Source: an uncultured Bacilli bacterium
GTDB taxonomy: Bacteria > Bacillota_I > Bacilli_A > RF39 > UBA660
Length of the DNA: 7,469 nt
Reading direction: 5' to 3'
Assembly: GCA_947588665.1 (NCBI GenBank)
Contig: CANPYU010000049.1
Location: 1-7,469 of the forward strand
In this document: piece after piece, positions 1 through 6,355 of the stretch
Position numbering within the stretch: position 1 is the first letter of the stretch
How the letters are laid out: each line of letters begins with the position of its first letter
Program-made: the position numbers and the translations under genes
The notes under the pieces: generated by a model
Databases searched by the model: none
Told to the model about the DNA's origin: nothing
What the model saw: only the letters and a program-made list of their open reading frames with translations

Positions 1-53
1 CCCATGAATGTTGCCTTGAGAGGGCAATGTGTTAACCATTTCACCAACGAGCC
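1..53 (-). tRNA. tRNA-Glu (anticodon CTC), 3' part outside the window
   Basis: Read on the minus strand from 53 down to 1, the sequence folds as the first 53 nt of a tRNA. It has a 7-nt acceptor strand GGCTCGT, a D arm closed by GTG/CAC around a loop with GG, and an anticodon stem TTGCC/GGCAA. The 7-nt anticodon loop CTCTCAA contains anticodon CTC, which reads GAG (Glu). A short variable region and the first T-stem strand ATGGG follow. The rest of the T arm, the acceptor 3' strand and any CCA lie before base 1. Glu identity rests on the anticodon, and the loop context (C-T before, A-A after) is normal. A promoter lies directly upstream. Confidence 0.9.
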
Positions 54-61
54 ATGAATTA

Positions 62-90
62 ATTATAACAATTAAATTGAAGAAATGCAA
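62..90 (-). promoter_or_regulatory. Promoter of the tRNA-Glu gene
   Basis: On the minus strand there is a -35 element TTGCAT (85-90), a 17-bp spacer, and a perfect -10 TATAAT (62-67) preceded by TGT, giving an extended -10. Transcription would start a few bases before the tRNA 5' end at 53, so little or no 5' leader is expected. It lies back to back with the promoter at 94-122. Confidence 0.75.
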
Positions 91-93
91 GAC

Positions 94-122
94 TTGTTTT
101 TTAAATTAGAAAGTGATAAAAT
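94..122 (+). promoter_or_regulatory. Candidate promoter for the DUF3419/kinase-like unit
   Basis: The -35-like TTGTTT (94-99) and -10-like TAAAAT (117-122) are separated by exactly 17 bp. The predicted start near 129 gives an untranslated leader of about 18 nt before the ATG at 147. The -35 element sits only 3 bp from that of the divergent tRNA promoter. In such AT-rich DNA a chance match is possible, but the position and spacing fit. Confidence 0.5.
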
Positions 123-146
123 ATCGGGATTGGGGATGAATGGTAG

Positions 147-1112
147 ATGAAAGAAGCAATAGAGGCAACAGAAAAAATGATAGATGCTTATATCATGGGA
201 AAAAAAAGAAGGAAAATAAATACTTTTGGTGAATATGATAAAGTTTATGCGACTACAACAGAGAATATTGATGCTTATTTAAAGTTAGCTGAATTTAGTG
301 GAAAGAATGAAGCTCTTAGTGTACTTGCAAGTGGAGATCAGGCTTTTAGTTTAGCTAGTAAAGGAATAAAAAATATAACAACATTTGATATAAATAAATT
401 AACAGAATATTATGCTTTAGGGTTAAAAAGGTCTGCGATTTTAACTTATGGTTATAACGAGTTTTTAAGCTATTTTAAAAATCTTTTTGATTTAAATATT
501 AATTTAGATGAATTATGTGATATGGTTAAATATTTAATTCCTAATATGGATTATGAATATAAAGTTTATTGGAAAGAAGTTATAGATTATAATTATAAAA
601 AACAGAAAAATTTAACTAAAGTAATTAATTTATTTGAAATTCTTTTAAGAAGTAATGCGCACGGAATAAGTAAGACAAAAAATAGTTATTTAAAGACAGA
701 GAAAGATTATAATTATTTAAAAGATAATATGGGGGATGTTAATATAACTTTTGATCATTTAGATCTTTTTAGTGTACCAATTGTATATGAAAAAAAATAT
801 GATTTTATATTACTTTCTAATATAGTAGATTATATAGAATATTATTTAGGAAATAATTGGACTTATGAAGTATTTAGAAAAGAAATACTTAAATTTCATA
901 AATTACTTAAAAAAGATGGAATTATATATATTGCTTATATTATTGGGAAACATAGAAAAGAAAATAAGCTTTTTGATTGGCCTTTAATATATTCTTCATT
1001 AATTACGGCAAAAGATCTTACGAGAGAAGAATTAGTATTGCTTCCTCATATAGATAATGATCGAGTAAATAATTATGTTGATGATGCGATTGTATTAGAA
1101 AGAAAAAAATAG
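147..1112 (+). CDS. DUF3419-like SAM-binding transferase (BtaA-related fold)
   Basis: This is a 321-residue soluble protein with a Rossmann-type SAM-binding fold. Residues 58-74 (SVLASGDQAFSLASKG) form the SAM-binding loop, followed by the acidic strand end TTFDIN with Asp81. A later strand YDFILLSNIVDYI (218-230) matches the 'LSN' motif seen in DUF3419 proteins. That family includes BtaA, which moves the 3-amino-3-carboxypropyl group of SAM onto diacylglycerol. It could equally be an uncharacterised SAM-dependent methyl- or aminocarboxypropyl-transferase. No membrane segment or signal peptide is seen. The start at 147 is forced by an in-frame stop (TAG) at 144-146. The ribosome site is poor (only GGGG at 132-135), and a 4-codon frame (136-150) ends over the start codon. 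The kinase-like gene starts 2 bp after the stop, so the two are probably co-transcribed. The fold is well supported, the substrate is not. Confidence 0.7.
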   Translation: MKEAIEATEKMIDAYIMGKKRRKINTFGEYDKVYATTTENIDAYLKLAEFSGKNEALSVLASGDQAFSLASKGIKNITTFDINKLTEYYALGLKRSAILTYGYNEFLSYFKNLFDLNINLDELCDMVKYLIPNMDYEYKVYWKEVIDYNYKKQKNLTKVINLFEILLRSNAHGISKTKNSYLKTEKDYNYLKDNMGDVNITFDHLDLFSVPIVYEKKYDFILLSNIVDYIEYYLGNNWTYEVFRKEILKFHKLLKKDGIIYIAYIIGKHRKENKLFDWPLIYSSLITAKDLTREELVLLPHIDNDRVNNYVDDAIVLERKK

Positions 1113-1114
1113 AA

Positions 1115-1792
1115 ATGAAATATTTTGAAATGAGTTATGATATGGTTGCTAAATTGGGGGTAGGTTTATTTAATCCCTATCAAGATGAAGGGTTAAAGCC
1201 ACCAATTTTATATAAAGGTAATGTTTATAAACCATTTTTAAAGGGATTAAAGAAGAAAGAAAAATTAATTTTAAAGTTAGATAAACTTAATTTAGATTAT
1301 CTTCTTAATATTAAAGGTATGCTTAAGGTTAATGGGCAAGTGGAAGCTTATTTTTATAAATATGAAGAAGGAAAATTATTAAAGAAATATTTAGAAGATG
1401 ATGAGCCTTTTATAGAGAGATGGAAATTAATTGAAGAAATTTTTTTAACGGATAAGGCTTTAGTTAAAGAAGGACTAACCTATTTTGATTATCATACGGC
1501 TAATTTAGTAGTTAATCAAGATATTAAATTTTTAGATATTGATAGTATTATTAAATTAACTAGTTTTAATAGAGAAAGAATTAAAAGATATTTATTAGAA
1601 TTAATTATTTCAATATATATAAATTATGATTTAACTTTTAATGTAGATAATACAGTTTATTTAGGAATTTTAAGTGATTTTTTAAATATTAATTGTTATG
1701 AGGAAATAGATATAGAGAAAATAATTAATGTATTGTTTAATAAAAATCAGGGTGAAGATAAATATTTGAAAGAGAGAATAAAAACTTTTTAA
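1115..1792 (+). CDS. Small APH/choline-kinase-like phosphotransferase, function unknown
   Basis: This 225-residue protein has the core signature of the protein-kinase-like/APH fold. Residues 125-130 (DYHTAN) match the catalytic loop spacing D-x-H-x-x-N, with Asp125 the expected base and Asn130 a metal ligand. FLDIDSI (139-145) supplies the metal-binding Asp141 or Asp143, in place of DFG or DFD. Lys39 in GNVYKPF may be the ATP-phosphate lysine, and EAYFYKYEEGKLL (77-89) resembles the hinge. A clear glycine-rich loop is missing and the protein is shorter than typical APH enzymes, so it is a minimal version. The retained catalytic residues argue that it is active rather than decayed. It starts 2 bp after the DUF3419-like gene with no strong ribosome site of its own, suggesting translational coupling, so the two products may act on the same molecule. 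The substrate (lipid head group, sugar, amino alcohol or protein) cannot be told. Confidence 0.6.
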   Translation: MKYFEMSYDMVAKLGVGLFNPYQDEGLKPPILYKGNVYKPFLKGLKKKEKLILKLDKLNLDYLLNIKGMLKVNGQVEAYFYKYEEGKLLKKYLEDDEPFIERWKLIEEIFLTDKALVKEGLTYFDYHTANLVVNQDIKFLDIDSIIKLTSFNRERIKRYLLELIISIYINYDLTFNVDNTVYLGILSDFLNINCYEEIDIEKIINVLFNKNQGEDKYLKERIKTF

Positions 1793-1813
1793 ATGTAAAG
1801 TTTTTATTTTTTT
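1780..1813 (+). terminator. Intrinsic terminator after the kinase-like gene
   Basis: The 9-bp stem AAAAACTTT (1780-1788) / AAAGTTTTT (1797-1805) with an 8-nt loop is followed by a T-rich tract to 1813. The left arm lies in the last codons of the kinase-like gene, and the stop codon falls in the loop. It closes the first two-gene unit. Confidence 0.7.
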
Positions 1814-1860
1814 CTAGCAATATTTAGAAATATACGTTATGATAGAGGTGGAGAATAATT

Positions 1861-2370
1861 ATGAAGTTAAAAATATTTAATGATAATAAATTAAAAGATA
1901 AAGATATTCATGATAAAGTAATAAGAGTAAAAGCAATTATTTTAAATAGTGATAAAGAGATACTTTTAGGAAAAGCTTTTGGGACAGTGCAGTTTCCCGG
2001 GGGACATTTAAAAGTTAATGAAGGATTAAGTGAAGGACTAAAAAGAGAACTAGAAGAAGAAACAGGCTTAATTATAAAAGAGGTAGGAGAACCTTTTTTT
2101 GGGCTTAAATATTATATTAAAGATTATCCTGTCGTTGGTAATAATCGAAGTGTTGAAATTTATTATTACTTTATTAAAACAGATGAAAGATTTAATTTGG
2201 AAAATATTAAATTAGATGATCAAGAAAGAAATGGTAATTTTAAATTGTATTATATTCCTTTAAAAGATATGAGGAAACATTTAAAAGAAAAAGAGAAAGA
2301 TAATCCAATAAATAAAGTTATTAATAAAGAAATGCTGCTCGCATTAAAGTATTTGGGAAAGAAGGAGTAA
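1861..2370 (+). CDS. Nudix hydrolase
   Basis: This is a 169-residue protein of typical size for single-domain Nudix enzymes. The Nudix box at residues 48-70 fits G-x5-E-x7-R-E-U-x-E-E-x-G-U exactly, from G48 and E54 through REL (62-64) to the EETGL end. The glutamates that bind the metal are all present. Nudix enzymes cleave a nucleoside diphosphate linked to another group, such as oxidised dNTPs, nucleotide sugars, ADP-ribose or cofactors. Nothing here fixes the substrate. The start at 1861 has a good ribosome site AGAGGTGG (1844-1851). The glycosyltransferase gene begins 2 bp after the stop, so one mRNA probably carries both, and a sugar-nucleotide role is an attractive but unproven inference. 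Family call firm, function open. Confidence 0.9.
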   Translation: MKLKIFNDNKLKDKDIHDKVIRVKAIILNSDKEILLGKAFGTVQFPGGHLKVNEGLSEGLKRELEEETGLIIKEVGEPFFGLKYYIKDYPVVGNNRSVEIYYYFIKTDERFNLENIKLDDQERNGNFKLYYIPLKDMRKHLKEKEKDNPINKVINKEMLLALKYLGKKE

Positions 2371-2372
2371 AA

Positions 2373-3347
2373 ATGAAATTAATATCTTTTGTTATACCGT
2401 GTTATAATTCTATGGAGTATATGAGTCAGGCGATTGAAAGTATTTTAAGGGCTAAAAATGAAGTGGAGATAATTATTGTTAATGATGGGTCTAAAGATAA
2501 AACAATAGATATTGCACGGAGTTATGAAAAAAAGTATAAAGATATAGTAAAAGTTGTTGATAAAGAAAATGGGGGCCATGGAAGTGGAGTTAATGCCGGA
2601 TTAAAAATAGCAACAGGTAAATATTTTAAAGTTGTTGATAGTGATGATTGGGTTAATGAAGAAGCTTTAAAAAAAATTATTAAAACATTAAAGAAAATAG
2701 ATGTTGATATGTTTATTGCTAATTATGTTTATGAAAAAGAAGGAGATACAAAAGAAATTGACTATTTAAAAATATTGCCAGAGAATAAAATATTTGGTTG
2801 GGATGAAATAAAAAAATTTCCAGTTAGTAAGTATTTACTTATGCATTCAGTAATATATAGAACTAAACTATTAAAAGATATTAAATTAGAACTTCCAGAA
2901 CACACTTTTTATGTAGATAATATTTTTGTTTATTATCCTTTACCTTATGTTAAAACGATGTATTATTTAAATGTTCCTTTTTATAGATATTTTATAGGAA
3001 GAGAGGATCAATCGGTTAATGAAGAAGTAATGATTAAAAGAATTGATCAACAGTTAAAAGTTAATAAATTAATGATAGACTTTTTTAATCCTTTAGAAAT
3101 AGAAGAAATAAATTTACAAAAATATTTAATTCATTATTTAGATATTATGATGACGGTTTCAACTATCCTTCTTAAAATAGAAAATACTAAAGTAGCTAAA
3201 AATAAAATTAATGATTTATGGGATTATTTAAAGAATAAAAATCCTAAGATTGTAAATAAGCTTAGACTTGCAAAAGTTACTTTGGGACCAAGATTTATAG
3301 TTGTTCCAATATATAAAATATCAAGAAAGATATATAAATTTAATTAG
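2373..3347 (+). CDS. Family 2 glycosyltransferase (GT-A fold)
   Basis: This 324-residue cytoplasmic protein begins with the classic GT2 strand ISFVIPCYNSMEYM (residues 4-17), followed by EIIIVNDGSKDKT (32-44) for nucleotide binding. The metal-binding DSDD motif lies at 89-92 within KVVDSDDWVNEEAL. YVDNIFVYYP further on occupies the position where GT2 enzymes carry the acceptor-activating acidic residue. GT2 enzymes transfer a sugar from UDP- or GDP-sugar to envelope polysaccharide, teichoic acid or lipid acceptors. There is no membrane helix, but the last residues (RFIVVPIYKISRKIYKFN) form a basic, hydrophobic tail that could touch the membrane. The ribosome site AAGGAG (2362-2367) lies in the end of the Nudix gene. 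The RNHCP gene follows after 7 bp. Donor and acceptor cannot be told from sequence. Confidence 0.9.
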   Translation: MKLISFVIPCYNSMEYMSQAIESILRAKNEVEIIIVNDGSKDKTIDIARSYEKKYKDIVKVVDKENGGHGSGVNAGLKIATGKYFKVVDSDDWVNEEALKKIIKTLKKIDVDMFIANYVYEKEGDTKEIDYLKILPENKIFGWDEIKKFPVSKYLLMHSVIYRTKLLKDIKLELPEHTFYVDNIFVYYPLPYVKTMYYLNVPFYRYFIGREDQSVNEEVMIKRIDQQLKVNKLMIDFFNPLEIEEINLQKYLIHYLDIMMTVSTILLKIENTKVAKNKINDLWDYLKNKNPKIVNKLRLAKVTLGPRFIVVPIYKISRKIYKFN

Positions 3348-3354
3348 GTGAATT

Positions 3355-3666
3355 ATGGATACTAAAAAATTTAAAATGATTGATGAAGGTTTTATATGTT
3401 TAGTTTGTAAAAAGAAAGTAGAGCCTTTAAATTATACGGCACGAGACCATTGTCCGTATTGTTTATGTAGTTTACATATTGATAATAATCCGGGAGATAG
3501 AGCTAATACATGTCTTGGAATATTAAAGCCAATAGATATTGAAAAAGGGAAGAAAGATACTTTAAAGATAATTTATAGATGTAATAAATGTGGAGAAATA
3601 AAGAAAAATAAGATGGCAAAAGATGATAACTATGAGGAAATATTAAAGGTTATGAGTAAAAAATAA
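3355..3666 (+). CDS. RNHCP-domain zinc-binding protein
   Basis: This 103-residue protein belongs to the RNHCP family, named after a motif that reads RDHCPYC here (30-36). Cysteine pairs at C15/C18, C33/C36 and C76/C79, plus C38, C53, H32 and H41, suggest two zinc sites. The block SLHIDNNPGDRANTCLG (39-55) is also typical, and the length is close to the family norm. The molecular role of the family is not established, though nucleic-acid binding is a reasonable guess from the zinc ribbons. The ribosome site AGGTG (3346-3350) overlaps the stop of the glycosyltransferase gene, making it the last gene of the Nudix-GT2-RNHCP unit. A terminator follows within about 30 bp. Confidence 0.85.
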   Translation: MDTKKFKMIDEGFICLVCKKKVEPLNYTARDHCPYCLCSLHIDNNPGDRANTCLGILKPIDIEKGKKDTLKIIYRCNKCGEIKKNKMAKDDNYEEILKVMSKK

Positions 3667-3696
3667 ATAATATAATATTTATAGTTGGAAATATTT

Positions 3697-3719
3697 AGAA
3701 CTTGATTAGTTCTTTTTTT
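3697..3719 (+). terminator. Intrinsic terminator after the RNHCP gene
   Basis: The 6-bp stem AGAACT (3697-3702) / AGTTCT (3708-3713) with a TGATT loop is followed by a run of T to 3719. It ends the Nudix-GT2-RNHCP unit and separates it from metA. The GAAC...GTTC arms superficially resemble a LexA site but have the wrong spacing (7 bp instead of 4). Confidence 0.65.
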
Positions 3720-3753
3720 AATATTTAAAAATAATATTTATTAGAGGTGAACT

Positions 3754-4611
3754 ATGGCTGTTTATTTAAATAAAAATATTAAAGGAAGGGAATTATTAAA
3801 AGAAGAAGTGGATTTTCTTTCACAGATAGATAAAAATAAAAAAGTAATTAAAGTTGGGGTATTAAATTTGATGCCTAATTTTGAAGATACAGAAAGAGAT
3901 TTACTTAGAGTTCTAGATGTTAAGGGACTACAAGTAGAAGTAGATTTTATAGTTTTAAATAAAGATAAAAAAAACGAATATAAAAAAAAATATTTAAATA
4001 AGTGTTATTATGCGTTTGATGATATTAAAAATAAAAATTATGATGGTATGATTGTTACAGGTGCACCTTTAGAACATTTTAGATATGAAGATATTAGTTT
4101 TAAAGAAGATTTAAAAGAATTTATGGATTATACTAAAGAACATGTGAAATCAACAATTTTTCTTTGTTTTGCATCAGAAATAGCAATTGATTATTTTTAT
4201 GGAGTTAAGAGACATAGTTTAGGTAGTAAATTATCGGGATTATTTAAAAATTATATTGTTAATGAAACTAAGTTAGTTAAAAATTTTGATGATAGTTTTT
4301 TAGTACCAGTTTCTCGTTATTGTGGGATAAATGAAGAAGAAGTTTTGCTTAATAATAATTTAATATTGGTTAGTAAAGGAACATATTCTGGGGTGTTTAT
4401 AGTAGAAAGTAAAGATAGTAAACAGATATTTATTACAGGACATTTAGAATATAGTAAAGATACATTAGATAAAGAATATAAAAGAGATTTAAGTGAATGT
4501 TTAAATCCAAGTAAACCTCTTAATTATTATTTGGGGAATAAAATAAATTATAATTGGGTAATGGCAAGAACTCTTTTGTATCAAAATTGGTTAAATTATT
4601 ATGTTAGTTAA
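3754..4611 (+). CDS. metA: Homoserine O-acyltransferase, MetA family, probably acetyl-CoA dependent
   Basis: This 285-residue cytosolic enzyme activates homoserine for methionine synthesis by O-acylation. The MetA landmarks are VGVLNLMP (34-41), VTGAPLE (101-107), FLCFASEIA (136-144) with nucleophile Cys138, FDDSFLVPVSRY (178-189), ITGHLEY (227-233) with His230 and Glu232, and the C-terminal NWLNYYV. The catalytic Cys-His-Glu set is complete. In this family a Glu at the residue after TGAPL (Glu107 here) goes with acetyl-CoA use and Gly with succinyl-CoA use, so O-acetylhomoserine is the likely product. The family's usual name, homoserine O-succinyltransferase, would then mislead. One oddity is that the lysine pair after LNLMP in E. 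coli MetA is replaced by Asn-Phe (42-43), and the protein is shorter than the E. coli enzyme. Some MetA-like proteins in lactobacilli are reported to acylate serine, which is a less likely alternative. Ribosome site AGAGGTGA (3743-3750). No other methionine gene is in view. Confidence 0.88.
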   Translation: MAVYLNKNIKGRELLKEEVDFLSQIDKNKKVIKVGVLNLMPNFEDTERDLLRVLDVKGLQVEVDFIVLNKDKKNEYKKKYLNKCYYAFDDIKNKNYDGMIVTGAPLEHFRYEDISFKEDLKEFMDYTKEHVKSTIFLCFASEIAIDYFYGVKRHSLGSKLSGLFKNYIVNETKLVKNFDDSFLVPVSRYCGINEEEVLLNNNLILVSKGTYSGVFIVESKDSKQIFITGHLEYSKDTLDKEYKRDLSECLNPSKPLNYYLGNKINYNWVMARTLLYQNWLNYYVS

Positions 4612-4921
4612 TATTTATTATTTGATTAAAAGAGATAATTTTATTGTTAGTTAGTTTTAAAGTGTTAGAATTAGGATAAATAGCAATAATATTAGTTTTA
4701 ATAGTTTTTAAATGATTGTTTTCATAGTAAGTTAAATTAATTAGACTATGAGAGTAATAGGCATCTTTTAATTCTTCATTTAATTTTTCTATTTCTTCAG
4801 GAAATAATTTGGGTTTAGAATTTAAGAAATTTGTTTTGGCTTCTTTAATACTTGCTAAAACTTCTTTATTAGATATTAAAGAATTAAAAGGTTGCCATTT
4901 GATAAAGCCACGGTCAATCAT
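4604..4921 (-). CDS. YolD-like protein, partner of the Y-family polymerase
   Basis: This 105-residue protein has the family's N-terminal signature DRGFIKWQPFNSL (3-15), followed by a charged helical stretch and a short beta-rich C-terminal half. YolD-like proteins in Bacillota are encoded next to Y-family polymerases such as UvrX and YqjW and are thought to help them, in a role compared with UmuD. The mechanism is not settled. The start codon overlaps the polymerase stop as ATGA (4918-4921), and a strong site GGAGGT (4930-4935) sits 8 bp upstream within the polymerase gene. Translation is therefore coupled and the two proteins are likely made in step. The 3' end overlaps the end of metA by 8 bp, tail to tail. 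Confidence 0.88.
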   Translation of the reverse strand: MIDRGFIKWQPFNSLISNKEVLASIKEAKTNFLNSKPKLFPEEIEKLNEELKDAYYSHSLINLTYYENNHLKTIKTNIIAIYPNSNTLKLTNNKIISFNQIININ

Positions 4922-6177
4922 GCACTATGACCTCCAATTTTGGTGTTACGATCAATGATAGTAGAATCTGATAATAAACTTGATGCTTTTAAAAGAGAGT
5001 TTTTACCAAATTTATTTTTAATATTATCAATAGCAATATTGATATTTTCTTTTTCTTCTATTTTAGTTATTTCTTCAAAGATATTTAATTGAGTACCAGT
5101 TTTATTACTTAAAGTGCCACAGGAGATATTTACTTTACGAATAGGTAAATCATCATAGAATTTATCAAAAATCATTAAACAGGTGGCATAAATAAGGTCA
5201 TTATCATCAGTGGGTTCTGATAGTTTTATTTGATGATGAAAACCACCACCAATATTTTTAGAATAACCAATGCCTAAATGAATAACTTGACAAGTTTTGT
5301 GATTACTTCTTAATCTAGAGGTTAAAACTTCAACCATTTCTTTAATAATTATTTTAATATTATTACCATTGTAGTCTTTAAATAAAACTTGGGAATGAGA
5401 ATAAGATTTATCAATAGTTTTAGCATAATTTTTAATTCGACTTAAATCAATACCATTAGCATGGTTCCAAAGTTCTGTGCCAATTACTCCGTATTTCTTT
5501 TCAAGTTTAGCGCGGTCATATAAAGCTAAATCTTTAATAGAATAAATATTTAATTTGTTGAGATTTTTCTCCATGCGAGGTCCTATTCCCCACATTTTAG
5601 ATAGGGGAGTAATAGCCCAAAGTTTAGATTGAATATCATCATATGTCCATTTAGCAATAAAGTCTTTATTATGTTTGGCTTCAATATCCATGGAAACTTT
5701 AGCTAGTAACATATTAGGACCTATGCCACATGTAGCGTAAAGACCAGTAGATTTTTTAATGTCTTTTAGAATATCTAAAGCTAGCTCATAATCAGTTTTT
5801 TTATACATTTTTAAATAATCTGTTACATCTAAAAAACATTCATCAATAGAATAAATATGTAAGTCATCTTCGGAGACATATTTTAAATATATATTTACAA
5901 CTTCTTTACTTTTCTTTAAGTATAAATTCATATGGGGTTTAGCAATGGTGTATTTAATATTTTTGGGTATTTCGTATAATCTACCACGAGATTTTATGCC
6001 TTGAAATTTTAAATAGGGGGTAACCGCGAGGGTTATAGCCCCATTTCCTTGGGTGGGATTAGCAACAACAAGAGGATAAGTAAAAGGGTCTAAATTTCTT
6101 TCTAAACATTCACAACTAGCAAAAAAACTTTTTAAATCTATACATAAAAAATGTCTATTTAAATAAATATCATTCAT
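4918..6177 (-). CDS. Y-family DNA polymerase, UvrX/DinB-like (translesion synthesis)
   Basis: This enzyme copies damaged DNA with low fidelity. Numbering from the ATG at 6177 (419 residues), the palm begins FLCIDLKSFFASCE (10-23), with catalytic Asp14 and steric-gate Phe19. YSIDECFLDVT (109-119) brings Asp112 and Glu113, completing the metal site. GIGPRM in the thumb marks the helix-hairpin-helix. The C-terminal little finger ends with QLNIF (363-367), a good sliding-clamp binding motif, and a tail. PYLKFQGIKSRGRLYEIP is typical of the Bacillota UvrX/YqjW branch rather than classic DinB. A longer frame opens at 6231, but its extra 18 codons lie over the promoter (6203-6231). The ATG at 6177 instead has AGAAAGGA at 6189-6196, about 11 bp away, so I chose 6177. 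The gene is first in a two-gene operon with the YolD-like gene. All catalytic residues are present. Confidence 0.92.
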   Translation of the reverse strand: MNDIYLNRHFLCIDLKSFFASCECLERNLDPFTYPLVVANPTQGNGAITLAVTPYLKFQGIKSRGRLYEIPKNIKYTIAKPHMNLYLKKSKEVVNIYLKYVSEDDLHIYSIDECFLDVTDYLKMYKKTDYELALDILKDIKKSTGLYATCGIGPNMLLAKVSMDIEAKHNKDFIAKWTYDDIQSKLWAITPLSKMWGIGPRMEKNLNKLNIYSIKDLALYDRAKLEKKYGVIGTELWNHANGIDLSRIKNYAKTIDKSYSHSQVLFKDYNGNNIKIIIKEMVEVLTSRLRSNHKTCQVIHLGIGYSKNIGGGFHHQIKLSEPTDDNDLIYATCLMIFDKFYDDLPIRKVNISCGTLSNKTGTQLNIFEEITKIEEKENINIAIDNIKNKFGKNSLLKASSLLSDSTIIDRNTKIGGHSA

Positions 6178-6202
6178 AATACATTTGTTCCTTTCTGATA
6201 TA

Positions 6203-6231
6203 ATTATAAAGCGAACTAACGTATATAGCAA
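6203..6231 (-). promoter_or_regulatory. Promoter of the polymerase-YolD operon
   Basis: On the minus strand TTGCTA (6226-6231) is followed by a 17-bp spacer and a perfect TATAAT (6203-6208). The start would fall near 6196, leaving a leader of about 20 nt before the ATG at 6177. This supports the shorter polymerase start. Confidence 0.75.
6212..6225 (-). promoter_or_regulatory. Possible degenerate LexA (SOS) box in the polymerase promoter
   Basis: On the plus strand the bases read CGAACTAACGTATA. The Bacillota LexA consensus core is GAAC-N4-GTTC. The left half is perfect and the right half keeps only GT, so 6 of 8 core bases match. The site lies exactly between -35 and -10, where a repressor would block transcription, and homologous polymerase operons are often under SOS control. 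The weak right half keeps confidence low. Confidence 0.3.
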
Positions 6232-6253
6232 GTGGTAAATTATGGAAAATACA

Positions 6254-6287
6254 TTAATAATAAAAAGGACTCAAATAATGAGCCTTT
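6254..6287 (-). terminator. Intrinsic terminator of the repeat-containing small RNA
   Basis: On the minus strand the arm AAAGGCTCA (6279-6287), a 5-nt loop TTATT, and the arm TGAGTCCTTT (6264-6273, one bulged base) are followed by TTTATTATT. It lies just downstream of the two repeat units and upstream of the polymerase promoter. It ends the small RNA, or could act as an attenuator if transcription normally continues into the polymerase gene. Confidence 0.75.
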
Positions 6288-6295
6288 AAGACAGC

Positions 6296-6341
6296 GAATA
6301 GACTAATATGTTCTTCGAATAAATTCTTCACAATGCTATTC
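6296..6341 (-). repeat. Tandem structured repeat, unit 1 (promoter-distal)
   Basis: The closing stem GAATAG (6296-6301) / CTATTC (6336-6341) encloses a 34-nt core (6302-6335) that contains ACTAATATGTTCTTCGAATA. The core differs from that of unit 2 by a few substitutions and one extra base. The stem sequence differs at three of six base pairs, each compensated. Confidence 0.8.
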
Positions 6342-6355
6342 ATGACGTCATAATT

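Noticed and set aside
1815..1843. A promoter for the Nudix gene (TAGCAA, 17 bp, TATGAT)
   Set aside because: The -35 match is poor and the start would fall inside the ribosome site. A real promoter may exist nearby, but I cannot place it.
3697..3713. A LexA box (GAAC...GTTC) upstream of metA
   Set aside because: The half sites are 7 bp apart instead of 4, and the sequence is better explained as the stem of an intrinsic terminator with a T run.
1..4611. A genomic island inserted at the tRNA-Glu gene
   Set aside because: The tRNA is transcribed away from these genes, its 3' end is outside the window, and no integrase or repeated tRNA 3' end is visible.
6178..6231. An 18-codon N-terminal extension of the polymerase
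   Set aside because: The extra codons cover the -35, spacer and -10 of the promoter and do not resemble the family N-terminus. The ATG at 6177 has a ribosome site.
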